Assembly: GCA_964553435.1 (NCBI GenBank)
Contig: CAZKKM010000044.1
Location: forward strand, 1 to 13,711
Source of the DNA: RUG11867 sp964553435
GTDB lineage: Bacteria; Bacillota_I; Bacilli_A; RF39; UBA660
Direction of reading: 5' to 3'
Length of the DNA stretch: 13,711 nucleotides
Shown here: one piece after another, positions 6,627-13,103 of the stretch
How the letters are laid out: each line of letters begins with the position of its first letter
Position numbering within the stretch: the first letter of the stretch is position 1
Program-made: the position numbers and the translations under genes
The notes under the pieces: model-generated
Told to the model about the DNA's origin: nothing
Database searches by the model: none
The model's input: the letters and a program-made list of their open reading frames with translations, nothing else

Positions 6627-7688
6627 TCACTTAGGATCAATATGGAAGACATCCAAAGTCGGATATTCTTTCAAGGGCTGGCTGTCCGTGGCAACATTTT
6701 GATTTGTATTTTCTAGAGACAAAGAAGATGTCTTGAGCGAAGTAGTTTGGTCTTCGCTTATGAGTTTACCGAGAGTGTCGACGAGGGCTTTCGAAAAATT
6801 GTAATTGTTTGTATATGTCGCTTCTTCTCTTTTATACGAAGTATTCATGGCATTTTGAGGCATCGTATCGATGATGTATTCACCATTCGTTAAAATGACT
6901 TTGACGGCCATTTTGCGGGCTTCCATGGGACTACTCATGAAGTTGGAATTCTCTTGTCGTCCGTGGGCCAAGGCAACCGTGTCGTTTATCAACACTTGGA
7001 CATTCATAATTTCTTTTATATTTACGACTAATTTATCCGTGTTATTGTGTAGAACGATATTTCCGTTTTCGCCGATGGTGATACCGCGCATGTTCATATT
7101 TAGAACCTGCTTGCGAGGTACGACTCCAGCCAAATAGGCAATCTTGTGACTAATCGTATCGCGACGAAGGTCGGGATTTTTTAGGATTTCGAAGAATCTT
7201 TTCACATCCGACTCATTGCCGTCCAGCACGATAGCTTTATCGTCAAATTTGACACTTTGAGTCATGATGCCCTTGTCTATTATCTCACAGCCTTTGATAG
7301 CTTCGTAATCCATCGTCATGTATTCGTTTTTGTTTATTATCCACAGCCTCTTGTCAGTGGCAACAAAGTTGTAATTTTTCTCGGTTTGGGCTTCTTTGCC
7401 AGTTCGGACATCGATCACTGTTTCGTCTATAGGTAAAGCGGCATTTACCAGTTTGGCATTTTCGACATTGATGGTGAGACAAGCATTCAAAATCATCTGT
7501 TCTTTGCCATCTTGTGGGTCCTCATTGTGAGCGACATAAGGCTCTAGTGGTCCTAGGTGTTCACTTCTGGTTTTCAACAAATCGAACTCCTGCATGGCCT
7601 CTTTCTTTTCTTTTGCAGCAGTGGTAACTGCTTGGGCACCATCCTTGATCATATCTAGTCCTCTATTCAGTAGGTCTTTAAATGCCAT
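6627..7688 (-). CDS. PH-like domain protein of unknown function
   Basis: The 353-residue product begins MAFKDLLNRGLDMIKDGAQA, with a helical, partly amphipathic N-terminus to about residue 35. The centre contains YNFVATDKRLWIINKNEYMTMDYEAIKGCEI (about 109-139), the pattern of bacterial PH-like domains (VATDKRL...). A second beta-rich region (about 195-310) contains a GITIGENGNIVLHN segment and ends in a tyrosine-rich helix. The last 40 residues are Ser/Thr/Asn-rich and probably disordered. The ATG at 7688 is chosen because GAAGG precedes it at good spacing; the longer frame uses TTG at 7712, which falls in the -10 box. The domain call is from pattern recognition only; binding of lipid or protein is inference. 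Confidence 0.65.
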   Translation of the reverse strand: MAFKDLLNRGLDMIKDGAQAVTTAAKEKKEAMQEFDLLKTRSEHLGPLEPYVAHNEDPQDGKEQMILNACLTINVENAKLVNAALPIDETVIDVRTGKEAQTEKNYNFVATDKRLWIINKNEYMTMDYEAIKGCEIIDKGIMTQSVKFDDKAIVLDGNESDVKRFFEILKNPDLRRDTISHKIAYLAGVVPRKQVLNMNMRGITIGENGNIVLHNNTDKLVVNIKEIMNVQVLINDTVALAHGRQENSNFMSSPMEARKMAVKVILTNGEYIIDTMPQNAMNTSYKREEATYTNNYNFSKALVDTLGKLISEDQTTSLKTSSLSLENTNQNVATDSQPLKEYPTLDVFHIDPK

Positions 7689-7711
7689 ATTTCGTACCTT
7701 CTTTCTCTTCA

Positions 7712-7717
7712 ATTATA
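7712..7717 (-). promoter_or_regulatory. -10 element for the PH-like gene
   Basis: Consensus TATAAT on the minus strand, 24-29 nt upstream of the ATG at 7688. The -35 region is weak (TTTCCT at 17-bp spacing). The position fits a short leader and argues against the upstream TTG start. Confidence 0.5.
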
Positions 7718-7800
7718 TCAGTATTCTGGTAATTAGGAAACAAATTTGTATTGAGTGGACATCAAGTTTTTTCGATACCGTATGCGATGGATGGAAAACT

Positions 7801-7830
7801 TTGGACTTCTGTGGCAGTTTTTGTTAAAAT
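7801..7830 (+). promoter_or_regulatory. Promoter of the glycosylase-ATPase operon
   Basis: TTGGAC (7801-7806), 18-bp spacer, TAAAAT (7825-7830), with TG at 7822-7823 forming an extended -10. The predicted start site near 7837 lies just before the AGGAG ribosome binding site at 7840-7844. Confidence 0.6.
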
Positions 7831-7839
7831 ATAGAAGTC
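7804..7839. repeat. Inverted repeat spanning the operon promoter
   Basis: GACTTCT at 7804-7810 and its exact complement AGAAGTC at 7833-7839 flank the spacer and -10 box; one arm overlaps the -35 and the other overlaps the predicted start site. It could be a split operator. A 7-bp repeat could also be chance, so the call is tentative. Confidence 0.3.
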
Positions 7840-7851
7840 AGGAGATGCTTT

Positions 7852-8520
7852 ATGAAATTAGTTGAATTGAGAGAAAAATATGACGAACTTCAATTGAAAT
7901 ATGGCGATCCAACTTTAGATTCTATCTATAACGGAGGCTGTGAAGATAATCCCGACATCATGTTCGTGTTCATGAATCCGACGGGCCGCAATGTAGCTGC
8001 GAATAAGTCTTGGCAAGGGCTCAAAGCACCATGGATAGGTACTAAAAATATTTGGGATTTGTTCGATGCGGTAGGATTGATAGATACAGATATATATGCA
8101 CGAATAAAAGGAAAGAAAGGTTCAGAATGGACATGCGAATTCGCCCAAGAAGTGTACGATGATGTCGCCAAACATAGATTCTTTATCAATAACTTGGGTA
8201 AATGTACACAAACCGATGCGCGAGCTTTACCAGATTTTATATATTTGCAATATTTGGATTATTTAAAAAAAGAAATCGTCGAAGTAAATCCGCGAGTTGT
8301 CATTTTATTTGGAAACCAGGTCAGCTCGGTCGTCTTAGGAGAGAACATTTCGGTATCAAAATCCCGCAAGAGGGAGTACGAACTCGATATCGATGGGAAA
8401 AAATTTAAGTGCTTTTCGGTGTTTTATCCTGTAGGAAACGGGCGATTCAACATAGATAAATCCATCGAGGACATCAAATGGATACAGGAAAATGTTTTAA
8501 AGGACGAGGTCGTCTCATGA
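7852..8520 (+). CDS. Uracil-DNA glycosylase superfamily protein
   Basis: The 222-residue product has the uracil-DNA glycosylase superfamily layout. A beta strand runs into the first motif, IMFVFMNPTGRN (36-47), in the place of the usual GxxPG loop. The middle contains FINNLGKCTQTDARALP (111-127), followed by the NPRVVILFGNQ strand (146-156). A final motif FYPVGNGRFN (191-200) stands where other families have the HPS/HPA loop. It has no obvious Cys arrangement for the 4Fe-4S cluster of family 4. The expected role is removal of uracil or another damaged base from DNA, but the substrate is not shown. The start has AGGAG seven nt upstream. The stop overlaps the next start (ATGA), so it is translationally coupled to an ABC-type ATPase. 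Confidence 0.75.
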   Translation: MKLVELREKYDELQLKYGDPTLDSIYNGGCEDNPDIMFVFMNPTGRNVAANKSWQGLKAPWIGTKNIWDLFDAVGLIDTDIYARIKGKKGSEWTCEFAQEVYDDVAKHRFFINNLGKCTQTDARALPDFIYLQYLDYLKKEIVEVNPRVVILFGNQVSSVVLGENISVSKSRKREYELDIDGKKFKCFSVFYPVGNGRFNIDKSIEDIKWIQENVLKDEVVS

Positions 8521-9368
8521 TTTATTTGAGAAGTTTCAATCTTTTAGATGATGTTCAGGAACATTTTTCTTACGATGAGCGACGTATTCACAATAACACG
8601 TATCCTCTTCACATATTTCCGAATAAGAATTTCAAGGATATCAATTTTCGCGATATTACGATATTTTATGGTGGAAACGGTTCAGGAAAATCGACGTTGC
8701 TCAACATAATTGCGAGCAAATTGGATGCCGCGAGGAAGTCTTCCATCGAAAAAGGCGCTTTTTTTGAGAATTACGTGCGCCTGTGTGATTATGAACTCGA
8801 CTTGCATCCCGATGAAATCAAAATAATAACGAGTGACGATGTGTTCGATTATCTTTTGGATGTTCGAAGCATCAATTCGGGAGTCAATCGTCGCAAGGAA
8901 GATTTGAGTAAAGAATTTTTGAATAAGAAGTTTTCGAAATTCGATGCCAGCATTTTCGAGTACGAAGCGATAAAGGCTGCATACGAAGCGAAGCACAATT
9001 CGATGTCCAAATATGTGCGCGCGCGACTCGTAAACAATAATATCGTAGAGCAATCAAACGGCGAGGCCGCCCTTCTCTTTTGGGAACGTGAGATAGATGA
9101 GAATTCGCTTTATATTTTGGACGAACCGGAGAACAGTCTTTCGGCCGAAAACCAGATGAAATTGAAGAATTTTATCGAAGATTCGGTTAGATTTTATAAC
9201 TGTCAATTCATCATATCGACGCATTCGCCCTTTTTATTATCTTTGAAGGATGCGCGCATTTACGATTTGGATAGTCATTGTGATAAGCCAAAAAAATGGA
9301 CAGAATTACCGAATGTTCGACTGTATCGCATATTTTTCAAGGAACACGAAGATGAATTCGACGATTGA
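8517..9368 (+). CDS. Short ABC-type (AAA_21-like) ATPase
   Basis: The 283-residue protein is a single ABC/RecF-like ATPase domain. It has Walker A GGNGSGKST (52-60), the signature QSNGE (179-183), Walker B LYILDEP (198-204) and an H-loop ISTHSP (223-228). The region between Walker A and the signature is only about 120 residues, with no long coiled coil, so it is not SMC/Rad50-like. There are no membrane segments, so it is not a transporter subunit as it stands. The start at 8517 is chosen over an in-frame ATG at 8478 because it overlaps the glycosylase stop as ATGA and has GAGGT seven nt upstream. Such small ATPases occur in many Firmicutes with unknown roles. Coupling to a DNA glycosylase suggests a nucleic-acid-related function, by inference. 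Confidence 0.85.
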   Translation: MIYLRSFNLLDDVQEHFSYDERRIHNNTYPLHIFPNKNFKDINFRDITIFYGGNGSGKSTLLNIIASKLDAARKSSIEKGAFFENYVRLCDYELDLHPDEIKIITSDDVFDYLLDVRSINSGVNRRKEDLSKEFLNKKFSKFDASIFEYEAIKAAYEAKHNSMSKYVRARLVNNNIVEQSNGEAALLFWEREIDENSLYILDEPENSLSAENQMKLKNFIEDSVRFYNCQFIISTHSPFLLSLKDARIYDLDSHCDKPKKWTELPNVRLYRIFFKEHEDEFDD

Positions 9369-9391
9369 TCACGTATTTCGATAATTGAAAA

Positions 9392-9420
9392 GCACCTCAA
9401 AATCAAAGGGTGCCTTTCTT
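9392..9420 (+). terminator. Terminator overlapping the end of a convergent gene
   Basis: Stem GCACCT (9392-9397) with GGGTGC (9408-9413), 10-nt loop, followed by CTTTCTTTTC. The 3' arm lies inside the last codons of the minus-strand 129-residue gene and the loop contains its stop. The 5-bp core also gives a T run on the minus strand, so it may work in both directions. Confidence 0.6.
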
Positions 9421-9792
9421 TTCATCTTTTAAAGTGCTTTCGAGTTTCGAATGTTTTTCATATACGGCGCGATAATAGACATCGAGATTGGCCTTTTCGG
9501 ATTGGTAGGTCACGGCTCGAGCAAATTCGTCATTGAAGTCAGTCGCATAACCTATAGTTTCTTCGACGAATTGAGGTCCAGCGCCAAGAAGGCCCGTAAC
9601 TTCGGGTTTGTCGTAAAGATCATAAGCACTTAGAAGTGTGTCGAGTGTGTCTGACTCAGTGATGATATTCGAAGAGCAGGCCATCTTAGAGGCAATCTCG
9701 ATTAGAGCAGCCTGAACGGCTGGCGATTGCCTATCGCAAACCTTTTTTATGAATGTCTTTTCGGTGCGGAGTTTTAGCATTTCATTTGTCAT
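9403..9792 (-). CDS. Hypothetical protein, 129 residues
   Basis: I do not recognise this protein. It is short, soluble and mostly helical by composition, with no signal peptide, membrane segment or metal-binding motif. A central VTGLLGAGPQFVEETIGYA stretch (about 65-83) is the most hydrophobic part, and the C-terminus is Lys/Glu-rich. The ATG at 9792 has GAAAGGAA upstream at workable spacing, and a TATAAT -10 on the minus strand lies at 9821-9826. A second Met at codon 5 is a possible alternative start. It is downstream of the AspRS gene but separated by 83 nt with its own -10, so it is probably a separate unit. Its 3' end is shared with the terminator of the plus-strand operon. Confidence 0.65.
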   Translation of the reverse strand: MTNEMLKLRTEKTFIKKVCDRQSPAVQAALIEIASKMACSSNIITESDTLDTLLSAYDLYDKPEVTGLLGAGPQFVEETIGYATDFNDEFARAVTYQSEKANLDVYYRAVYEKHSKLESTLKDEKKGTL

Positions 9793-9820
9793 GGCATGTT
9801 TTCCTTTCTATCATAATTCC

Positions 9821-9826
9821 ATTATA
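9821..9826 (-). promoter_or_regulatory. -10 element for the 129-residue gene
   Basis: Consensus TATAAT on the minus strand, 29 nt upstream of the ATG, with no convincing -35. The interval 9793-9875 contains no clear terminator for the upstream AspRS gene. Confidence 0.4.
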
Positions 9827-9875
9827 CAATAGAAAAGTGTTTTTTGACAGATCGTAGACATTTTCTTTACATCGA

Positions 9876-11168
9876 CTACGGATTCAGCCTATTAGGACCG
9901 CGGAAGATAAATTCCGTCTCTTTGAGGCTCGGAAGACCCAATAGCAACATCGTAAGGCGGTCGATACCGAGACCAAAACCACCGTGCGGAGGGCATCCGT
10001 ATTTGAAAAATTCTAAGTAGAACTCGACGTCTTTTCCGAGTCCTTTTTCTTCGGCTTGTCTTTTTAATATATCGTAACGGTGTTCTCTTTGAGCTCCTGT
10101 TGTAATTTCGATTCCTCTCCACAAGAGATCATAACCGAGCGGCATGCCTTTTTCATCTCTCATATGATAAAAGGCTCTTTTGTCAGGGGCAAAGTCGGTG
10201 ATGAAAATGAACTCGGAACCGAATTCTTCTTCGGCATAGCGACAGGCCAATTTTTCAGCTTCGCTGGTCAAGTCGGTTTTCTCTTCTTCCGCTACCGTGT
10301 ATCCATATCTCTTTTCTATTTCATCATAGACATCGGCAAGCTTTACTCTCGGGAATGGTTTGTCCGGTACGACGAGAGGCTTATCGAATACTGAGGCAAT
10401 TTTCTCACCAAATCGTTCGTCTATTTTTGTGAGTGTGTGAACGAGCAGTTTCTCTTCGAAATCCATGACATCTTCATAGGAATCGATATAAGAGAATTCG
10501 ACATCGAAGCCTGTGAACTCGGTGCTGTGTCTGTTGGTAAACGACTTTTCAGCACGGAAGACAGGACCGACTTCAAAAATTCGTTCTAAACCTGCAGCCA
10601 TAGCCATTTGTTTGTAAAATTGAGGTGATTGAGCGAGATATGCCTTTCCGTCGAAATATTTTATTTCGAAAACATCCGAGCCGGATTCACTTGCGGCAGC
10701 GATGATCTTCGGAGTGTGAATTTCAGTGAAGTCGTTCGAATACATGTATTCGCGCATCGCTTCGACCATAGCACTTTGAATTCGAAATATCAAAGAATTT
10801 TTTTCGCTTCGTAAGTCGACCCATCGATAATCGAGGCGAGAATCGATTTCTGCTCCGTCATCGATAGGACTAGGTGCGGCGATAGATTCGATGTGAACGG
10901 CCGAAGGGATAAATTCACGTCCTCCATTTTTGACATACTCGCTCGCGATCATCTTTCCTTCGACTGAGATGACCGAACCGACCGTGCACTTCAATACTTC
11001 TTCGATAAGATCGGATTGTTCATCTTTCGAGAAAGAAACTTGTATCTCTCCGGTAATATCCGATAATATTATGAATGTCATGTATTTTGTGTCGCGAATT
11101 TTAGTGATGAAACCCGCGATTTTGGTTTCCTCATTTTCATTTAATCTTTTTATCATTGTTCTTTTCAT
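9876..11168 (-). CDS. aspS: Aspartyl-tRNA synthetase, archaeal/eukaryotic-type
   Basis: This 430-residue class II synthetase charges tRNA with aspartate. An N-terminal OB-fold anticodon-binding domain (about 15-95, RDTKYMTFIILSDITGEIQ) is followed by the catalytic core. The core has motif 1 near 130-155, the substrate-binding QSPQ (180-183), motif 2 FRAEKSFTNRHSTEFTG (204-220, Arg205) and motif 3 GFGLGIDRL (397-405). The length (430, not about 590) and the absence of the bacterial GAD insertion make it the archaeal/eukaryotic type. Bacterial enzymes of this type are often non-discriminating and also form Asp-tRNA(Asn), which needs GatCAB; that step is inference here. The start at 11168 has AAGGAG seven nt upstream and overlaps the nucleotidase gene by 32 bp. 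It is the last gene of the Asp T-box operon. Confidence 0.88.
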   Translation of the reverse strand: MKRTMIKRLNENEETKIAGFITKIRDTKYMTFIILSDITGEIQVSFSKDEQSDLIEEVLKCTVGSVISVEGKMIASEYVKNGGREFIPSAVHIESIAAPSPIDDGAEIDSRLDYRWVDLRSEKNSLIFRIQSAMVEAMREYMYSNDFTEIHTPKIIAAASESGSDVFEIKYFDGKAYLAQSPQFYKQMAMAAGLERIFEVGPVFRAEKSFTNRHSTEFTGFDVEFSYIDSYEDVMDFEEKLLVHTLTKIDERFGEKIASVFDKPLVVPDKPFPRVKLADVYDEIEKRYGYTVAEEEKTDLTSEAEKLACRYAEEEFGSEFIFITDFAPDKRAFYHMRDEKGMPLGYDLLWRGIEITTGAQREHRYDILKRQAEEKGLGKDVEFYLEFFKYGCPPHGGFGLGIDRLTMLLLGLPSLKETEFIFRGPNRLNP

Positions 11169-11967
11169 ACTTTTTCTCCTTATCTATGATGGACATCATG
11201 TCCCAATAATCTTCTCCTGGTTCGAGTACCAAATCGAAGTCTTCGAATGTGGAAGTGTGTTCTTCGTCCCATGAATCTATAGCGACGAAGGCAACTTTTA
11301 GAACTCGACTGTGCTTCTTCTCATCGACCATGGCCAAATCGCTCGGCTGATCACCTAGGAGAAGAACTTGATTGCGGTCTGAAAGCTGGGCTTTGATCGA
11401 TTCTGGTAGGGAAACTTCGTTTTTGTTGAGACTGTGAATGATGTCTCCCGATACTCCTGTGGCAATTCCGTTCGTGAAGGTTATCTTATTGCTGCTAATG
11501 TAGATGTTGTCAAAAAGGCAATCGTTGTTCTTCAAAAAGCATTCGATAAAATTGCCGAGGCCGGCACTTATGATGATGACAGGCACTCTTCTTTCGTGGA
11601 GAAACTTTAAAAAATCCACAGCTCCGGGCCTAAATTCCATTATGCGCAAGTCGGTCGCAGCCTTGTCGAAGAGTTCTTCTTTTATACCGTATTTTATGAA
11701 CAGTTCGATGTGCAGCTGGAACCATTCTTTGACCTTAGCTGATTTTTCTTCGAGAGGCATATTCGGGTCGATTTCGATCGGTCGATATTTTTCATAAAGA
11801 GCATTTCGCTCGGCAGTATATTGAGGCGGCACCAGGTCACTTGTAGCCAGGATAGACCACGATGTTTTGCTATTTCCGTTAGTAATCGTTCTATCGAAGT
11901 CGGCGACGACATAGAAGTCGTCCCAATTTTCTACATGTAGCATCTCTTCTTTTACATTTTTGATCAT
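11137..11967 (-). CDS. UMPH-1/cN-III-like pyrimidine 5'-nucleotidase (HAD)
   Basis: The 276-residue protein is a HAD phosphatase closest in pattern to cytosolic 5'-nucleotidase III (UMPH-1), which removes phosphate from pyrimidine nucleoside monophosphates. Motif I is DFDRTIT (23-29), with nucleophile D23 and acid D25. A cap-domain segment around YRPIEIDPNMPLEEK (61-75) resembles the cN-III cap. Motif II is SAGLGN (134-139), the motif III lysine is in LNKNE (K182), and motif IV is GDQPSD (205-210). The substrate is inferred from family similarity. The start has GGAG nine nt upstream, and that site directly follows the TAA of the upstream gene, indicating tight coupling. It lies between a HisRS-like gene and AspRS, an unusual place for a nucleotidase. 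Confidence 0.82.
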   Translation of the reverse strand: MIKNVKEEMLHVENWDDFYVVADFDRTITNGNSKTSWSILATSDLVPPQYTAERNALYEKYRPIEIDPNMPLEEKSAKVKEWFQLHIELFIKYGIKEELFDKAATDLRIMEFRPGAVDFLKFLHERRVPVIIISAGLGNFIECFLKNNDCLFDNIYISSNKITFTNGIATGVSGDIIHSLNKNEVSLPESIKAQLSDRNQVLLLGDQPSDLAMVDEKKHSRVLKVAFVAIDSWDEEHTSTFEDFDLVLEPGEDYWDMMSIIDKEKKYEKNNDKKIK

Positions 11968-11980
11968 ATTACAAATCTCC

Positions 11981-12775
11981 TTATATAAACATCATTTCTT
12001 CGATGAGATTGTCTATTTTTATGTGTTTGATTTCTCGTGTTGCCATGTCGATTAACTTGACTTCATATTTAGCTATATCACTCGCATCGAAAGTGATGAG
12101 AAAAGTTGCATCGACGTTCTCTTTTGTGACTTGCACGAGTGAATAATCGACTTCGACTTTGAAACCGGCTTCTCGAAGGTTGGATCCGATGATGAATGCA
12201 TCATCGAAGACTTCTTTATCTGTTGGAACAATATAGGCATCGAGAGGTTCTGTTTTTTCTTTGTACGGTGTAAGTTCAGAAAGGATTTTATAGTCTACAA
12301 ATATGTAGAATATATCGTCTTCGGTCTGACCACCGATAAAAGTCTCTTTATCATCGACGGAGATGCCAAAAGATTTGTCATCACAAAGGTCTACGGCTAT
12401 GCTCAAGGCCTCCAAATTTTCTTGCAATTTCTCATCGCGGCCACCGTAAGTTACCGATATATCTTCGATATCGAGGTTAGTTAGAATTTTGACGGCCAAA
12501 TTGATCAGTTCGGCGCAAGTATATGGAGAAGTCTTCACACTCAAGGCTCCCAAAACCATCGTCTCTTCGTCGTCCATGATGGGACTATAGAAGAAGACTT
12601 TTTTACTATCCGTATGACGGCTATTTAAAGCTTCTTCGACGATGTTCTTTTTACTTTTGCCTTTATCATCGAATATAGCGAGCTGCATTCCTTCGAAGTT
12701 GTTAAGCTCACATGTTCCTTTGAAGATGTCGAGTATGTGTTCGTATTTTCTCAGTTCATTTCCTATCAGTTTCAT
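11981..12775 (-). CDS. Degenerate HisRS-like protein (HisS/HisZ family remnant)
   Basis: This 264-residue protein resembles a shrunken histidyl-tRNA synthetase. Residues 60-112 (KVFFYSPIMDDEET...SPYTCAELINLAVKIL...DISVTYGG) follow the HisRS pattern from the motif 2 strand through the conserved helix. FIGGQTEDD (146-154) stands where HisRS has GGRYD. Residues 178-262 follow the HisRS anticodon-binding domain (IVPTDKE, SNLREAGFKVEVDYS, VKLIDMATREIKHIKIDNLIEEM). It is about 150 residues shorter than HisRS and lacks the motif 2 arginine, the RGLDYYTG histidine loop and the motif 3 arginine, so catalysis is unlikely. The start at 12775 has GGAGG at ideal spacing; the longer frame would begin inside the T-box. 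It is first in the Asp T-box operon, the place of hisS in many Firmicutes. A regulatory or tRNA-binding role is possible but not shown. Confidence 0.6.
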   Translation of the reverse strand: MKLIGNELRKYEHILDIFKGTCELNNFEGMQLAIFDDKGKSKKNIVEEALNSRHTDSKKVFFYSPIMDDEETMVLGALSVKTSPYTCAELINLAVKILTNLDIEDISVTYGGRDEKLQENLEALSIAVDLCDDKSFGISVDDKETFIGGQTEDDIFYIFVDYKILSELTPYKEKTEPLDAYIVPTDKEVFDDAFIIGSNLREAGFKVEVDYSLVQVTKENVDATFLITFDASDIAKYEVKLIDMATREIKHIKIDNLIEEMMFI

Positions 12776-12796
12776 CTTTTTCCTCCTTTTTGAAAC

Positions 12797-13006
12797 AAAA
12801 AAACTATCATGCATAGGGACGAACTGAAAAGCCCGCGGTGCCACCCTATTTCACAATAGTCATTGTACTCTTTATTAACCTATATCGTGGTTGTGACGTC
12901 GATGCATTCGAAAGTGTCTTTCCAAATACTTTTGTCATGGACTTCTCAGCAGATTGCCCACTCTCTTTGACAAAATGTATGAGGTACTCCTCTTTCCATC
13001 GAATAT
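12797..13006 (-). promoter_or_regulatory. T-box riboswitch, tRNA-Asp specific (specifier GAC)
   Basis: Minus-strand leader with all main T-box parts. Stem I base is CGATG/CATCG (12997-13001 with 12901-12905). Its loop E motif AGTA is at 12985-12988, and the distal AGAGAG is at 12961-12966. The specifier loop reads GAAA-GAC-A, the same layout as GAAA-GGC-A in the glyQS T-box, so the codon is GAC (12916-12918), Asp. Stem III is ACAAT/ATTGT (12853-12866). The T-box proper is AGGGTGGCACCGCGG (12833-12847). Its UGGC (12840-12843) pairs with GCCA, as on tRNA-Asp (discriminator G), and would not fit tRNA-His (discriminator C). A T7 tract (12797-12803) marks the terminator. Uncharged tRNA-Asp should allow read-through into the operon ending with AspRS. 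This leader fills most of the gene-free stretch 12776-13103. Confidence 0.93.
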
Positions 13007-13012
13007 GTCTTT

Positions 13013-13041
13013 ATTTTAGTCTATTTCTCGTTAGAAGTCAA
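13013..13041 (-). promoter_or_regulatory. Promoter of the Asp T-box operon
   Basis: On the minus strand TTGACT (13036-13041), 17-bp spacer, TAAAAT (13013-13018). The predicted start near 13006 lies about 5 nt before stem I of the T-box. Between it and the upstream gene end at 13104 I see only AT-rich sequence and no convincing terminator. Confidence 0.8.
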
Positions 13042-13103
13042 TCTGTTTTTTTCCATATCCGCTAGAGAAATTTAGTGTATTTTGCCTATTTTAATTAATG
13101 TGT

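Noticed and set aside
7689..7712. TTG start at 7712 for the PH-like protein
   Set aside because: The codon overlaps the TATAAT box, while the ATG at 7688 has a good ribosome binding site.
9848..9881. CGTAG/CTACG inverted repeat as the terminator of aspS
   Set aside because: The stem is only 5 bp, the loop is long, and no T run follows on the minus strand.
12776..12844. N-terminal extension of the HisRS-like protein up to 12844
   Set aside because: It would be encoded by the antiterminator and terminator of the T-box. The ATG at 12775 has a GGAGG site.
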